Assembly: GCF_035594125.1 (NCBI RefSeq)
Contig: NW_026973729.1
Coordinates: 62,001 to 126,000, forward strand
DNA from: Scylla paramamosain
Lineage: Eukaryota; Arthropoda; Malacostraca; Decapoda; Portunidae
Length of the DNA stretch: 64,000 bases
Reading direction: 5' to 3'
This document shows, in pieces, positions 35,101 to 48,700 of the stretch. Under the pieces are notes generated by a model. That model had not been told where the DNA came from. It was given only the letters and a program-made list of their open reading frames with translations, and ran no database searches. Position numbers and translations under genes: made by a program. Positions within the stretch are counted from its first letter, which is position 1. Each line of letters opens with the position of its first letter.

Positions 35101-37320
35101 AGCAATTTTGTTTTGGATTCTCATATAGAGTGAGTTCCTTATTATTTATCGTTTTGGTGCCTAATATGCTGGAAAACACTCACAGATTTCTGGTAAGGTC
35201 GTTTAATTTCTTCATATAGGAGTCTTTGGATGCACTTTATGGTTTGTTATATAACAGTCCGAAAAAAAAAGGTAAAATTAACTTTTTTAATAATTTTCTT
35301 TTATCGTATAATAGCCCTGAATTTTCCCAGAATTTTGGCATCTCGGTACCTATGAAGATGAATAACAAAAAAAAAAAAATCCTATTTTTTTATTTTCTTA
35401 CTTTGTTTCTAAATAAAGTGTTATTTGTGGGTTTTAACTTTTTGGTACTTAAGGAACTTAAAATTACTTATAATACACATTTCTCGTAATGTCCTTTCGT
35501 TTCGCAAACATAAGGTTCTTTGTATGTATTTAAGCGTTTTTATAGATATGATGAAAACCCTCAAAATATATGTTTTTTTGGTAATTTTATTCTGTTTCTC
35601 CATAAAAGGTGTTTTGCATGCGTTTTAGCGTTTTGGTATGTAATGAGCTCAAAAACACTTTAAGGCAAGTTCTTGGTAAAAGTTGTTTTTATTCCCATGT
35701 AATGTGATTACCCTGCTTTTTAGTGCTTTATTGCCTAACACGCTCAAAAACACTCAAAAGACACTTTTCTGGTAATATCATTTTTTTTCCCACATAAAGC
35801 TAGTTTTGCATGGAATTTAGGGTTTTGGTAACTAAGAATGTGAAAAAAAACTCAAAACACAGGCATTTAATAACGTTGTTCTATTTCTTAATTAAAAGTG
35901 TTATTTATGAGTTCCAGCATTTTGGTATGTAAAAAACTTTCCTTCTACACACATTTGGTAAGGTATTTCTGTTTCAGAATTAAAAGTGTTATTCATGAGT
36001 TTCAGCTTTTTGGTATGTAAGAAACTTCTTTATGTACACTAGTTTTTGAGTATTTTACCTTGTGGTTCTTTTCAAACTATAAAACACTCATACACGTTTC
36101 TCGTAATGTCCTTTTCTTCGCAAATATGAAGTGCTTTCCATCCATTTTTGCATTTTTTGTAGGTAACAAGCTCAAAAACACATAAAAATATATCTTTTTG
36201 GTAATGTTATTCTATTTCTTCATATTGGTTAGGTTACATCCGTTTTAGCGTTTTTCTACGTAAATCACTGAAAAGACACGTTTTCATTTTTTTTTTATAT
36301 AATGTTTTTTTTTCACAAAATTTCCATTAATTTTGCCAGAATTTTACTATCTCGGTACCTATGAAGATGAATAACATTTTTTTTCTCTCTCTATAAAGAG
36401 TGTTATTTGTGGGTTTTAGCTTTTTGGTACTTAAGTAACTTAAAAACACTCATAATACACGATTTTCGTAATGTCCTTTTGTTATACATACAATACATTC
36501 TTTACATGTATTTAAGCGTTTTTATAGGTTACATGATCAAAAACACTCAAAATACATGTTTTTGGTAATGTTTCTCCATAAAGGGTGTTTTGCACTCGCT
36601 TTAGCGATTTGGCATGTAAGGATTTAAAAAACACTTAAAGGCAAGTTCTTCATAAAAATTGTTTTTTTTTCCATATAATTTGATTGTTCTGCTTTTTAGT
36701 ACTTCGGTGCATATCACGCTCAAAAACACTAAAAACACACTTTTTTGGAAATGTCATTTTTTTTTTCCACATGAAGGTAGTTTCGCATGTAATTTGGCAT
36801 TTTCGTAACTAAGTATGTGAAAACACTCAACTTTTTTTCGTAATTTTCTTTTATTCACATAAATTCCCTGAATTTTGGCAGAATTTTGGCATCTCGGTAC
36901 CTATAAAGATGAATAAAAAATTTAAAAAAATCCCATTTTCTCATTTTTTTTATTTATTATTCTTTTTTTTTCTAAAGAGTGTTATTTGTGGATTTTAGCT
37001 TTTTGGTACTGAAGGAACTTAAAACTCACTCATAATACACGTTTCTCGTAATGTTCTTTCATTTCCCAAACATAAGGTTCTTTGCATGTATTTAAGCGTT
37101 TTTATAGATAACATGATCAAAAAAACTCAAAATACATGTATTTGGTAATGTAATTCTGTTTCTCCATAAAAAGTATTTTGCATGCGTTTTAGCGTTTTGG
37201 TACGTAAGGAGCTCAAAAACACTTAAAGGCAAGTTTTTTGGTAAAATTTGGTTTTATTTCCATGTAATGTGATTGCCCTGGCTTTTAATGGTTTATTGCG
37301 TCCAAAAACACTGAAAAGAC
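32115..37320 (+). repeat. Satellite HOR array, plus orientation (shortened super-repeat)
   Basis: Markers appear in order: the GCTTTTTGGTGCC junction near 32716, the CATTTTTGTATCTAGG variant near 33717, the one-base-loss CGGTACTATGAAG near 34253, the C/D duplication near 35940, and the TGCATATCACGCTC variant near 36710. Two deletions shorten it relative to 37.8-44.7 kb: F joins H near 36281, and C joins H near 36836. Confidence 0.9.
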
Positions 37321-37776
37321 ATGCAAAGCGTCCCATATGAGGAAATTAAAGACCTTACCAGAAATCTGTCTTTTGAGTGTTTTTCAGGATGTTAGGCACC
37401 AAAACGATAAATAATAAGGAACTCACTCTATGTGGGAATCCAAAAGAAAATTAGTGAAAACGTGTCTTTTTCAGTGTTTTACGTAGAAACACGCTAAAAC
37501 TGATACAAACCAACCAAGAAGCAAACAAGAAGCAGAAAAACATTACCAAAATGTATATTTTGAGTGTTTTTGAGCTCGTTACCTACAAAAAAACGGGAAA
37601 ATGGATACAAAGCACTCTTTATTAGGAAACAAAGGGACATTGCGAGAAAAGTGTATAATAAATGTTTTATAGTTCAAAAAAACCAAAAGGAAAAAAACGC
37701 AAAATCTCGTGTATATGCTGAAACTCATGAATAACACTCTTAACTGAGAAACAGAGCAACTTTATTAAATGCGTGT
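37321..37776 (-). repeat. Micro-inversion copy 4 (full form)
   Basis: It starts at ATGCAAAGCGTCCC and ends at AAATGCGTGT, after which plus-strand A resumes (AAACACTAAAAGGC). It contains reversed G to C. The F/E boundary has a short insertion (CAAGAAGCAAACAAGAAGC near 37520). Confidence 0.86.
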
Positions 37777-40700
37777 AAAAAACACTAAAAGGCAAGTTCT
37801 TCGTAAAAGTTGGTTTTATTCCCACGTAATGTGATTGCCCTGCTTTTTAGTGTTTTATTGCCTAATACGCTTAAAAACACTCAAAGACACTTTCCTGGTA
37901 ATGTCATTTTTTTCCCACATAAAGCTAGTTTCGCATGGAATTTGGGGTTTGGTAACTAAGAATGTAAAAAAAATACTTAAATTACACGCATTTAGTAAGG
38001 TTGTTCTGTTTCTTGATTACGAGTGTTTTTCATGAGTTTCAGTATTTTGGTATTTTAGAAACTTCTCCATATAGTCGAGTTTTTGCGCTTTTTGCCTTGT
38101 GATTCTGGTGAAACTACAAAACACTCATTATACACGTTTCTCGTTATGTCCTTTTTTTTCCTTATATAGAGTGCTTTGCATATATTTTTGCGTTTTTTTT
38201 ATGTAACAAGCTCAAGAAAATACAAAATATATTTTTTGGTAATGTTATTCTATTTCTTCATATTGGTTGGTTTGCATCCGTTTTAGCGTTTTTCTACGTA
38301 AATCTTTTAAAAGACACTTTTCCAGTAATTTTGTTTTGGATATCCATATAGAGTGACTTTCATATTATTTATCGTTTTGGTGCCTAACATGCTTTTTGGT
38401 GCCTTTTGCCTCCCAATATAGAGTGCTTTCCATCCATTTTCGCGTTTTTTGTAAATAACAATTTCAAAAACACTCAAAATATACATTTTTGGTAATGTTA
38501 TTATATTTCTTCATTTTGGTTGGTTTGCATCCGTTTTAGCGTTTTCTACGTAAAACACCAAAAGACACGTTTTCAGTAATTTTGTTTTGGATTTCCATAT
38601 AGATTGACTTCCTTGGGTTTTATCGTGTTGGTTCCTAACATGCTGAAAAACCCTTATAAAACAGTTTTCTGGCAAAGACGTTTAATTTCCCCATATAGGT
38701 GGCTTTGCATGCAATTTAGGGGTTTGATACATAACAGTCTAAAAAAAAAGCTAAATGTAACTTTTTTGATAATGTTCTTATTTTATATAATTTCCTGAAC
38801 TTTGCCCGAATTTTGGCACCTCCTTACCTGTGAAGATGAATAAGAATGAAAAAAAAATATCGTATTTTTTTATTTATTTATTTATTTTTTCTCAATAAAG
38901 AGTGTAATTTGTGGCTTTTAGCTTTTTCGTACTTAATGAACTTATAAACACTCATAATACACGTTTCTCGTAATGCCCTTTTTGTTTCCCAAAAATGGGG
39001 TTCTTTGCATGTATTTAAGCGTTTTTATTGGTAACATGATCAAAAACACCCAAAATACATGTTTTTGGGAATGTTATTCTGTTTCACCATCAAGTGTATT
39101 TTGCATGCATTTTAGTGTTTTGGTATATAAGGAGCTCAAATACACTTAAAGGCAAGTTCTTGTTAAACATTGGTTTTATTTCAATGTAATGTGATTGCCC
39201 TGCTTTTTAGTGCTTTATTGCCTAACACGCTCAAAAACACTCTAAAGACATTTTTCTGGTAATGTCATTTTTTTCCCACATAAAGCTGGTTTCGCATGCA
39301 ATTTGGGGTTTTGGTAACTAAGGATGTGAAAAGCACTCAAAATACACGCATTTAGTAAGATTGTTCTGTTTCTCAATTAAAAGTGTTGTTCCAGAGTTTC
39401 AGCATTTTGGAATGTAAGAAACTTCCCTATATACACGAGTTTTTGCGTTTTTTGCCTTGTAGTTTTTATGAAATTATAAAACACACATTATACACGTTTC
39501 TCGTAATGTCCTTTTGCTTCCCAATATAGAGAGCTTTCCATCTATTTTCGCGTTTTTTGTAGGTAACAATTTCAAAAACACTCAAAATATACCTTTTTGG
39601 TAATTTTATTTTATTCCTTCATATTGGTTGGTTTGCATCCATTTTAGCGTTTTTCTACGTAAAACACCGAAAAGACACGTTTTTAGTAATATTGTTTTAG
39701 ATTCCCATATAGATTGACTTCCATGTTATTTATCGTGTTGGTTCCTAAGATGCTGTAAAACACTCATAAGACCGTTTTCTGGCAAAAACGTTTAATTTCC
39801 CCATATAGGTGGCTTTGCATGCATTTTAGGGGTATGGTACATAATAGTCCGAAAAAAAGCTAAATTTAACTTTTTTGATAATGTTCTTATTTCACATAAT
39901 TTCCTGAATTTTGCCCAAATTTTGGTATCTCGGTACCAGTGAAGATGAATAAAAAAAAAATATTGTATTTTTTTTTATTTATTGTTTCTCAATAAAGAGT
40001 GTTATTTGTGGCTTTTACCTTTTTGGTAATTAATGAAGTTAAAAACACTCATAATACACGTTTCTCGTAATCTCCTTTCGTTTCCCAAAAATAGTGTTCT
40101 TTGCATGTATTTAAACGTTTTCATTGGTAACATAACCAAATGCACTCAAAATATATGTTTTTGGTAATATTATTCTGTTTCACTATAAAGAGTGTTTTGC
40201 AGGCGTTTTAACGTTTTGGTATATAAGGAGCTCAAAAACACTTAAAGGCATGTTCTTGGTAAAAATTCGTTTTCCTCCAATGTAATGTGATTGCCCTCCT
40301 TTTTAGTGCTTTATTGCCTATCACGCTCAAAAACACTTAGAAGACATATTTCTGGAAAAGTCTTTTTTTTTTCCCACAAATATATTTTCCCATGCAATTT
40401 GGTGTTTTGGTAACTTAGAATGTGAAAAGCACTCAAAATACACGCATTTATTAAGGTTGATCTGTTTCTCAATTAGGAGTGTTATACATGAGTTTTAGCA
40501 TTTTTGTATCTAGGAAACCTCTCCATATACACGAGATTTTGTGTTTTTTGCCTTGTGGTTCTTTTGAACTATAAAACAATCATTATTCACTTTTCTTGCA
40601 ATGTCTTTTTGTTTACCAATATAGAGTGCTTTGCATCAATTTTCGCGTTTTTTGTAGGTAATAAGCTCAAAAACACTCAAAATATACCTTTTTAGTAACA

Positions 40701-43700
40701 TTTTTCTATTAATTGATAATGGTTGCTTTCCATCCGTTTTAGCGTTTTTCTACGTAAAACATTGAGAAGACACGTTTTCATTAAATTTGGATTCCCATAT
40801 AGAGGTGAGTTCCTTATTATTTATCGTTTTGGTGCTTAACATGCTAAAAAACACTCATAACACAGATTTCTTGTAAGGTCGTTAAATTTCTTCATATAGA
40901 AGGCTTTGCATGCACTTTAGGGTTTAATATATAACAGTTTGAAAAAAAAAAGCTGAAATTAACTTTTTTTGATAATATTCTCTTATCATACGATTGCCCT
41001 GAATTTTCCCAGAATTTCGGCATCTCGGTACTATGAAGATGAATAACAAAAAAAAAAAAATCCTATTTTTTATATTTTTTTATTCTTTTTTATTTTCTAA
41101 ATAAAGAAAGTTATTTGTGGGTTTTAGCTTTTTGGTACTGAAGGAACTTAAAAAAACACTCATAATACACGTTTCTCGTAAAGTCCTTTTGTTTCCCAAA
41201 CATAATGTTCTTTGCATGTATTTAAACGTTTTTATAGATAACATTATCAAAAAACGCTCAAAATATATGTTTTTGGTAATGTTATTCTGTTTCTCCATAA
41301 AGTTTGTTTTGCATGCGTTTTAGCGGTTTGTTATATAAAGAGCTCAAAAACATTTAAAGGCAAGTTTTTGGTATAAATTGGTGTTATTCCAATGTAATAT
41401 GATTGCCGTGCTTTTTAGTGCTTTATTGCCTATCACGCTCAAAAACACTTAAAAGACACTTTTCTGGTAATGTCATTTTTTTCCTCACATAAAGGTGGTT
41501 TCGCATGCAATTTGGGGTTTTGATAACTAAGAATGTGAAAAGCTCGCAAAATACACGCATTTAGTAAGGTTGTTCTGTTTCTCAATTAAGAGTGTTATTC
41601 ATGAGTTTAAGCATTTTGGTATCTAGGAACACGAGTTTTTGTGTTTTTAGCCTTTTGGTTTGTTTGAACTATAAAAAACATATAAACTTTTCTTGCAAAG
41701 TCCTTTTCTTTTCTTATATAGAGTGCGTTGCATCAATTTTCCTTTTTTTTTTGTAGGTAACATGCTCAAAACACTCAAAATATACCTTTTTGGTAATGTT
41801 TTTTTATTTCTTGATATTGGTTGGTTTGTATCCGTTTCAGCGTTTTTCTACGCAAAACACTGAAAAGACACGTTTTCAGCAATTTTGTTTTGGATTCTCA
41901 TATAGAGTGAGTTCCTTATTATTTATCGTTTTGGTGCCTAACATGCTGAAAAACACTTAAAAATTAGATTTCTGGTAAGGTCGTTTATTTTCCTCGTATA
42001 GGAGTCTTTGGATGCACTTTAGGGTTTGGTATATAACAGTCCGAAAAAAAAGCTAAAATTAACTTTTTTGATAATTTTCTTTTATCTTATAATAGCCCTG
42101 AAATTTCCCAGAATTTTGGAATCTCAGTACCTATGAAGATGAATAAAAATAAAATCCCATTTTTTTATTTTCTTACCTTTTTTTTAAAATAAAGTGTTAT
42201 TTGTGGGTTTTAACTTTTTGGTACTTAAGGAACTTAAAAACACTTATAATACACATTTCTCGTAATGTCATTTCGTTTCGCAGACATAAGGTTCTTTGTA
42301 TGTATTTAATCATTTTTATAGATAACATGATCTAAACCCTCAAAATATATGTTTTTGGTAATTTTATTTTGTTTCTCCATAAAAGGTGTTTTGCATGCGT
42401 TTTAGCGTTTTGATATGTAATGAGCTCAAAAACACTTTAAGGCAAGTTCTTGGTAAAAGTTGTTTTTATTCCCATGTAATGTTATTACCCTGCTTTTTAG
42501 TGCTTTATTGCCTAACACGCTCAAAAACATTTAAAAAAACACTTTTCTTGTAATATAATTTTTTTTTCTTACATAAAGCTAGTTTTGCATGAAATTTGGG
42601 GTTTTGGTAACTAAGAATGTGAAAAAAAAAACTGAAAACACAGGCATAATGTAAGGTTGTTCTATTTCTTAATTAAAAATTTTATTCATGAGTTCCAGCA
42701 TTTTGGTATGTAAGAAACTTTTCTAATACACACATTTGGTAAGGTATTTCTGTTTCAAAATTAAAAGTGTTGTTCATGAGTTTCAGCTTTTTAGTATGTA
42801 AGAAACTTCTTTATTTTACACGAGTTTTTGAGTTTTTTTTCCTTCTGGTTCTTGTCAAACTATAAAACATTCATACACGTTTCTCGTAATGTCCTTTTCT
42901 TTGCCAATATAATGTGCTTTCCATCCCTTTTTTCATTTTTTGTAGGTAACAAGCTCAAAAACACATAAAAATATATCTTTTTGGTAATGTTATTCTATTG
43001 CTTCATATTGGTTGGTTTACATCCGTTTTAGCGTTTTTCTACGTAAATCACTGAAAGGACACGTTTTCAGTAATATTGTTGATATTGCTGAAAAACACTC
43101 AAAGACAGGTTTCTGGTAAAGTCGTGTAATTTCCCCATATAGGTGGATTTGCATACACTTCAGGGTTTGTTTATAACTCCGGAAAAAAGCTAAAAAAATT
43201 TTTTTTTTTTTTTTTTTTTTACAAAATTTCCATGAATTTTGCCGGAATTTTGGCATCTCGGTAACTATGAAGATGAGTAACAAAAAAAAAATTATTTCTA
43301 TAAAGAGTGTTATTTGTGGGTTTTAGCTTTTTGGTACTTAAGTAACTTAAAAACACTCATAATACACGATTTTAGTAATGTCCTTTTGTTATACAAATAT
43401 AGGGTCCTTTACATGTATTTAAGCGTTTTTATAAGTTACATGATCAAAAACACTCAAAATACATGTTTTTGGTAATGTTATTCTGTTTCACCATAAAGGG
43501 TGTTTTCCATACGTTTTAGAGATTTGGTATGTAAGGAGTTAAAAAACAATTAAAGACAAGTTCTTCGTAAAAGTTGGTTTTATTCCCATGTAATGTGATT
43601 GTTCTGCTTTTTAGGGCATTGTTGCATATCACGCTCAAAAACACTAAAAATACATTTTTTGGAAATGTCATTTTTTTTTTTCCACATGAAGGTAGTTTCG

Positions 43701-44747
43701 CATGTAATTTGGCATTTTCGTAACTAAGAATGTGAAAAACACTCAAAATACACAATACGGTAAGGTAGTTCTGTTTATTGATTAAAAGTGTTATTCATGC
43801 ATTTCATCATTTTGGTTTGTAAGAAATTTCTCTATATACACGAGTTTTTGTGTTTATTGCCTTGTGGTTGTTTTAAAACTATAAAACACTCATTATACAC
43901 GTTTCTCGTAAAGTCCTTTTGTTTCCTAATATAGAGTGCTTTACATTCATTTTTGCATTTTTTGTAGGTAACAAGCTCAAAAACACTCAAAATATAACTT
44001 TTTAGTAATGTTATTTTATTTCTTCATATATAGTGTTTTTCTACGTAAAACAATGAAAAGACACGTTTTCAGTAATTTTGTTTTGGATTCACATATTGAC
44101 TGACTTCCATATTATTTATCGTGTTGGTGCCTAACATGCTGAAAAACACTGAAAAGACAGGTTTCTGATAAAGTCGTTTAACTTCCCTATATAGGTGTCT
44201 TTGCATGCACTTTAGGGTTTGGTACTTAACAATCCGAAAAAAAAAGCTGTAATTAGCTTTTTTGGTAATGTTCTTCTTTCCACATAAATACCCTGAATTT
44301 TGGCAGAATTTTCGCATCTCGGTACCTATAAGGATGAGTAACAAAAAAAAAAAATCCCATTTTTTTTATTTTTTTTTTGTTTATTATTTTTTTTTCTAAA
44401 TAAAGACTGTTATTTGTGGGTTTTAGCTTTTAGGTATTGAGGGAACTTAAAAAAACACTCATAATACACGTATCTCGTAATGTCCTTTCGTTTCCAAAAC
44501 ATAAGGTTCTTTGCATGTATTTAAGTGTTTTTATAGATAATATGATCAAAAATACTCAAAATACACGTATTTGGTAATATTATTCTGTTTCTCCATAAAA
44601 TGTATTTTGCAGCGTTTTAGTATGTAAGGAGCTCAAAAACACTTAAAGGCAAGTTCTTGGTAATATTTGGTTTTATTCCCATGTAATGTGATTGCCCTTT
44701 CTTTTAGTGCTTTATTGTGTAACACGCTCAAAAACACAAAAAAGACA
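37777..44747 (+). repeat. Satellite HOR array, plus orientation
   Basis: Regular decamers, A/B anchors near 37840, 39195, 40290, 41400, 42480, 43595 and 44690. H copies show A-runs of 8-13 followed by T-rich tracts, the longest at 43199-43220. The block closes in B at the next micro-inversion. Confidence 0.92.
43199..43220 (+). repeat. T-run of 22 in monomer H
   Basis: Twenty-two T residues directly follow a run of seven A residues (43192-43198). The mirrored A-run is at about 27749-27766 on the left arm. Confidence 0.88.
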
Positions 44748-45220
44748 TGCAACCCTCGCGTATGAGGAAATAAGAGACCTTACCAGAAATCTGTCTTTTG
44801 AGTGTTTTTCAGCATGTCAGGCACCAAAACGATAAATGATAAGGAACTCTCTCTATGTGGGAATCCAAAAGAAAATTACTGAAAACTTGTCTTCTCAGTG
44901 TTTTACGTAGAAAAACGCTAAAACTGATGCAAACCAACCAATATCAAGAAGCAGAAAAACATTACCAAAAATATATATTTTGAGTGTTTTTGAGCTTGTT
45001 ACATACAAAAAAACACAAAATTGATACAAAACACTTTATATTGGTAAACAAAGGGACATTGCGAGAAAAGTGTATAATGAATGTTTTATAATTCAAAAAA
45101 ACCACAAGCCAAAAAACGCAAAAACTCGTGTATATGGAAAAGCTTCCTAGATACTAAAATGCTGAAACTCATGAATAACACTCCTAATTGAGAAACACAA
45201 CAACCTTACTAAATGCGTGT
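44748..45220 (-). repeat. Micro-inversion copy 5 (full form)
   Basis: It starts at GCAACCCTCGCGTATGAGG and ends at AAATGCGTGT. It contains reversed G, F, E, D and C and is the reverse complement of 25722-26200 within the large inverted repeat. Confidence 0.86.
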
Positions 45221-45747
45221 CAAAAACACTAAAAGGCAAGTTTTTCGTAAAAGTTGGTTTTATTCCCATGTAATGTGATTGCCCTGCTTTTTAGTGCTTT
45301 ATTGCCTAACATGCTCAAAAACACTCAAAGACACTTTTCTGGTAATGTCATTTTTTTCCCACATAAAGTTAGTTTCGCATGGAATTTGAGGTTGTGGTAA
45401 CTAAGAATGTAAAAAAACACTCAAAATACACGCAGTTAGTAAGGTTGTTCTGTTTGTTGATTAAGAGTGTTATTCATGAGTTTCAGCATTTTGGTATCTT
45501 AGAAACTTCTCCACACAAACGAGTTTTTGCGTTGTTTGCCTTGTGATTCTGGTGAAACTATAAAACACTCATTATACACGTTTTTCGTTATGTCCATTTT
45601 TTTTCCTAATAAACAGTGCTTTGCATCCATTTTTGCGTTTTTTTTTTTTATGTAACAAGCTGAAAAACACACAAAATATACTTTTCTGGTAATATTATTC
45701 TATTTTTTCATATTTGTTGGTTTGCATCCGTTTTAGCGTTTTTCTAC
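45221..45747 (+). repeat. Satellite HOR, plus orientation (A to F)
   Basis: A, B, C, D, E and the start of F follow in order and stop at TTTCTAC/GAGGAAATT (45747/45748), a direct flip into reversed G. Confidence 0.88.
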
Positions 45748-48700
45748 GAGGAAATTAAACGACTTTACAAGAAACTGTCTTTAGAGTGTTTTTCAGCATG
45801 TTAAGCACCAAAACGATAAATAATATGGAAGTCACTCTATATGGGAATCCAAAACAAAATTACTGAAAAAGTGTCTTTTCAGTGTTTTACGTAAAAAACG
45901 TTAAAACTAATGCAAACAGACCAATATGAAGAAATAGAATAACATTACCAAAAAGATATATTTTAAGTATTTTTGAGCTTGTAACCAAAAAAAAAAAAAA
46001 AAAAACGCGAAAATAGCTGCAAAGCACTCTATATTGGGAAACAAAAAGACATTACGAGAAACGTGTATAATGAGTATTTTATAGTTTCACAAGAACCACA
46101 AAGCAAAAAACGCAAAAACTAGTGTATATGGAGAAGTTTCTTAGATACCAAAATGCTGAAACTCCTGAATAACACTCTTAATTAAGAAACAGAATAACAT
46201 TACTAAATGCGTGTATTTTGAGTGTTTTTCACATTTTTAGTTACTAGAACACCAAATTGCATGCAAAACAAGCTTTATGTGGGAAAAAAAATGATATAAC
46301 CAGAAAAGTGTCTTTTGAGGGTTTTTGAGAGAGTTAGGCAATAAAGCACTAAAAAGGAGTGCAATCACATTACAACGGAATAAAACCAACTTTTACCAAG
46401 AACTTGCCTTTAAGTGTTTTTTAACTCCTTATATACCAAAACGCTAAAACACATGCAAAACACCCTTTATGGAGAAACAGATTAATATTACGAAAAACAT
46501 ATATTTTGAGTGTTTTTGATCTTGTTACCTCTAAAACCACTTAAATACATGCTAAGAACCCTATGTCTGGGAAACGAAAGGACATTACTAAAAACGTGTA
46601 TTATGAGTGTTTTTAAGTTCCATAAGTACCAAAAAGCTACAACCTCTTGATAAAGAAAAAAATAAAGAAATAATAAAAAATAGGATTTTTTTTTATTTTT
46701 CTCCATAGGTACTGAGATGCCAAAATTCTGGCAAAATTCTGGGAAATTATGTGTAAAAAGAACATTATCGAAAATGTTAATTTTAGCTTTTTTTCGGACT
46801 GTTATGTACCAAACCATGAAGTGCATGCAAACCCAATTATATGGAGAAATCAGACGACTTTACGAGAAACCTATGTTTCTAGTGTTTTTGAGCATGTTAG
46901 TCACCAAAACAATAAATAATATTGAAGTCATTCTATGTGGTAATCAAAAACAAAATTACTTTAAACGTGTCTTTTTCGTGTTTTACGTAGAAAAACGCTA
47001 AAACGGATGCAAGCCAACCAATATAAAGAAAGAGAATAAGATTACCAAAAAGGTATATTTTGAGTGTTTTTTTTTAGCTTTTTACTTACAAAAAAAACGC
47101 GAAAATGGATGGAAAGCTCTCTCTATTGGTTAACAAAAGGACATTACGAGAAACGTGTATAATAAGTGTTTTATAGATTCTCAAGAGTCACAAAACAAAA
47201 AACGCAAAAACTCGTATATATGGAGAAGTTTCTTAGATACCAAAATGGTGAAACTCCTAAATAACACTTTCAATTGAGAAACAGAAAAACCTTACCAAAT
47301 GCGTGTATTTTGAGTGTTTTTTACATTCTTAGTTACCAAAACCCCAAATTTTATGTGAAAGTAGCTTTATGTGGGGAAAAAAATGACATTACCAGAAAAG
47401 TGTCTTTTAAGTGTTTTTTTTTTTTTTTACCATGATAGGCAATAAAGCACTAAAAAGCAGGACATTACATGGGAATAAAATCAACTTTTAGCAAGTGTTT
47501 TTTCTAAGTGTTTTTGAGCTCCTTATATACCAAAACGCTAAAACGCATGTAAAACACCCTTTATTTAGAAACGGATTAACATTACCAAAAACATGTATTT
47601 TGAGTGTTTTTGATCATGTTACCTATAAAAAAGCTTAAATACATGCAAAGAATCTTATGTTTGGGAAACGAAAGGACATTTCGAGAAACGTGTATTATGA
47701 GTGTTTTTTTAAGTTCTTTAAGTACCAAAAAGCTAAAACCCACAAATAACACTCTTTATAGAGAAAAAATAAATAAATAAATAAATAGAAAAATAGGATT
47801 TTTTTTTTATTCATCTTCATAGGTACCGAGATGCTAAAATTCTGCCAAAAATTCAGGGAAATTGTGTGAAAAAAGAACATTATGAAAAAGAGTTAATTTT
47901 AGCTTTTTTTTCGGACTGTTATGTACCAAACCCTAAAGTGCATCCAAAGCCACCTATATGGGGAAATTAAACGACCTTACCAGAAACCTGTCTTTTGTGT
48001 TTTTTTTTCAGCATGTTAGGCACCAAAACGATAAATAATATGGAAGTCACTAAATGTGGGAATCCATCACAAAATTACTGAAAAAGTATCTTTTCAGTGT
48101 TTTACGTAGAAAAACGCTAAATCGGATGCAAACCAACGAATATGGAGAAATAGAATAACATTACCAAAAAGGTATATTTTGAGTGTTTTTGAGCTTCTTA
48201 CCTTCAAAAAACGCGAAAATGGATGGAAAGCACTCTATATTGAGATACAAAAGGATATTACGGGAAACGTGTATAATGAGTGTTTTATAGTTTCACAACA
48301 GCCACAAGGCAAAAATCGCAAAACTCGGTGTATATGGAGAAGTTTCTTAGATACCAAAATGCTGAAACTTAGAAATAACACTCTTAATTAAGAATACAGA
48401 ACAACCTTACCAAATGCATGTATTTTGAGTGCTTTTCACATTCTTAGTTACCAAAACAAAAAATTGCATGCAAAACTAGCTTTATGTGGGAAAAAAATGA
48501 CATTACCAAAAAAGTGTCTTTTGAGTGTTTTTGAGCGTGATAGGCACTAAAGCTCTAAAAAGGAGGGCAATCACATTATATGGGACTAAAAACCAACTTT
48601 TACCAAGAACCTGCCTTTACGTATTTTTGAGCTTCTTACATACCAAAACGCTAAAACGCTTCCAAAACACCCTTTATAGAGAAACAGAATAACATTACCA

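Larger units (their letters stand above)
37321..44747 (+). repeat. Most complete super-HOR unit (about 7.4 kb)
   Basis: It runs from one micro-inversion start to the next. In order it holds the micro-inversion (37321-37776), the GCTTTTTGGTGCC junction (38391), the CTTGGGTTTTATCG variant of G (38610), the CATTTTTGTATCTAGG variant of D (40500), the C/D duplication (42715-42800), the F/G fusion (43070), the GCATATCACGCTC variant (43620) and the CACATATTGACTGAC variant (44090). That is 6-7 decamers, each with its own diagnostic changes. Confidence 0.8.
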
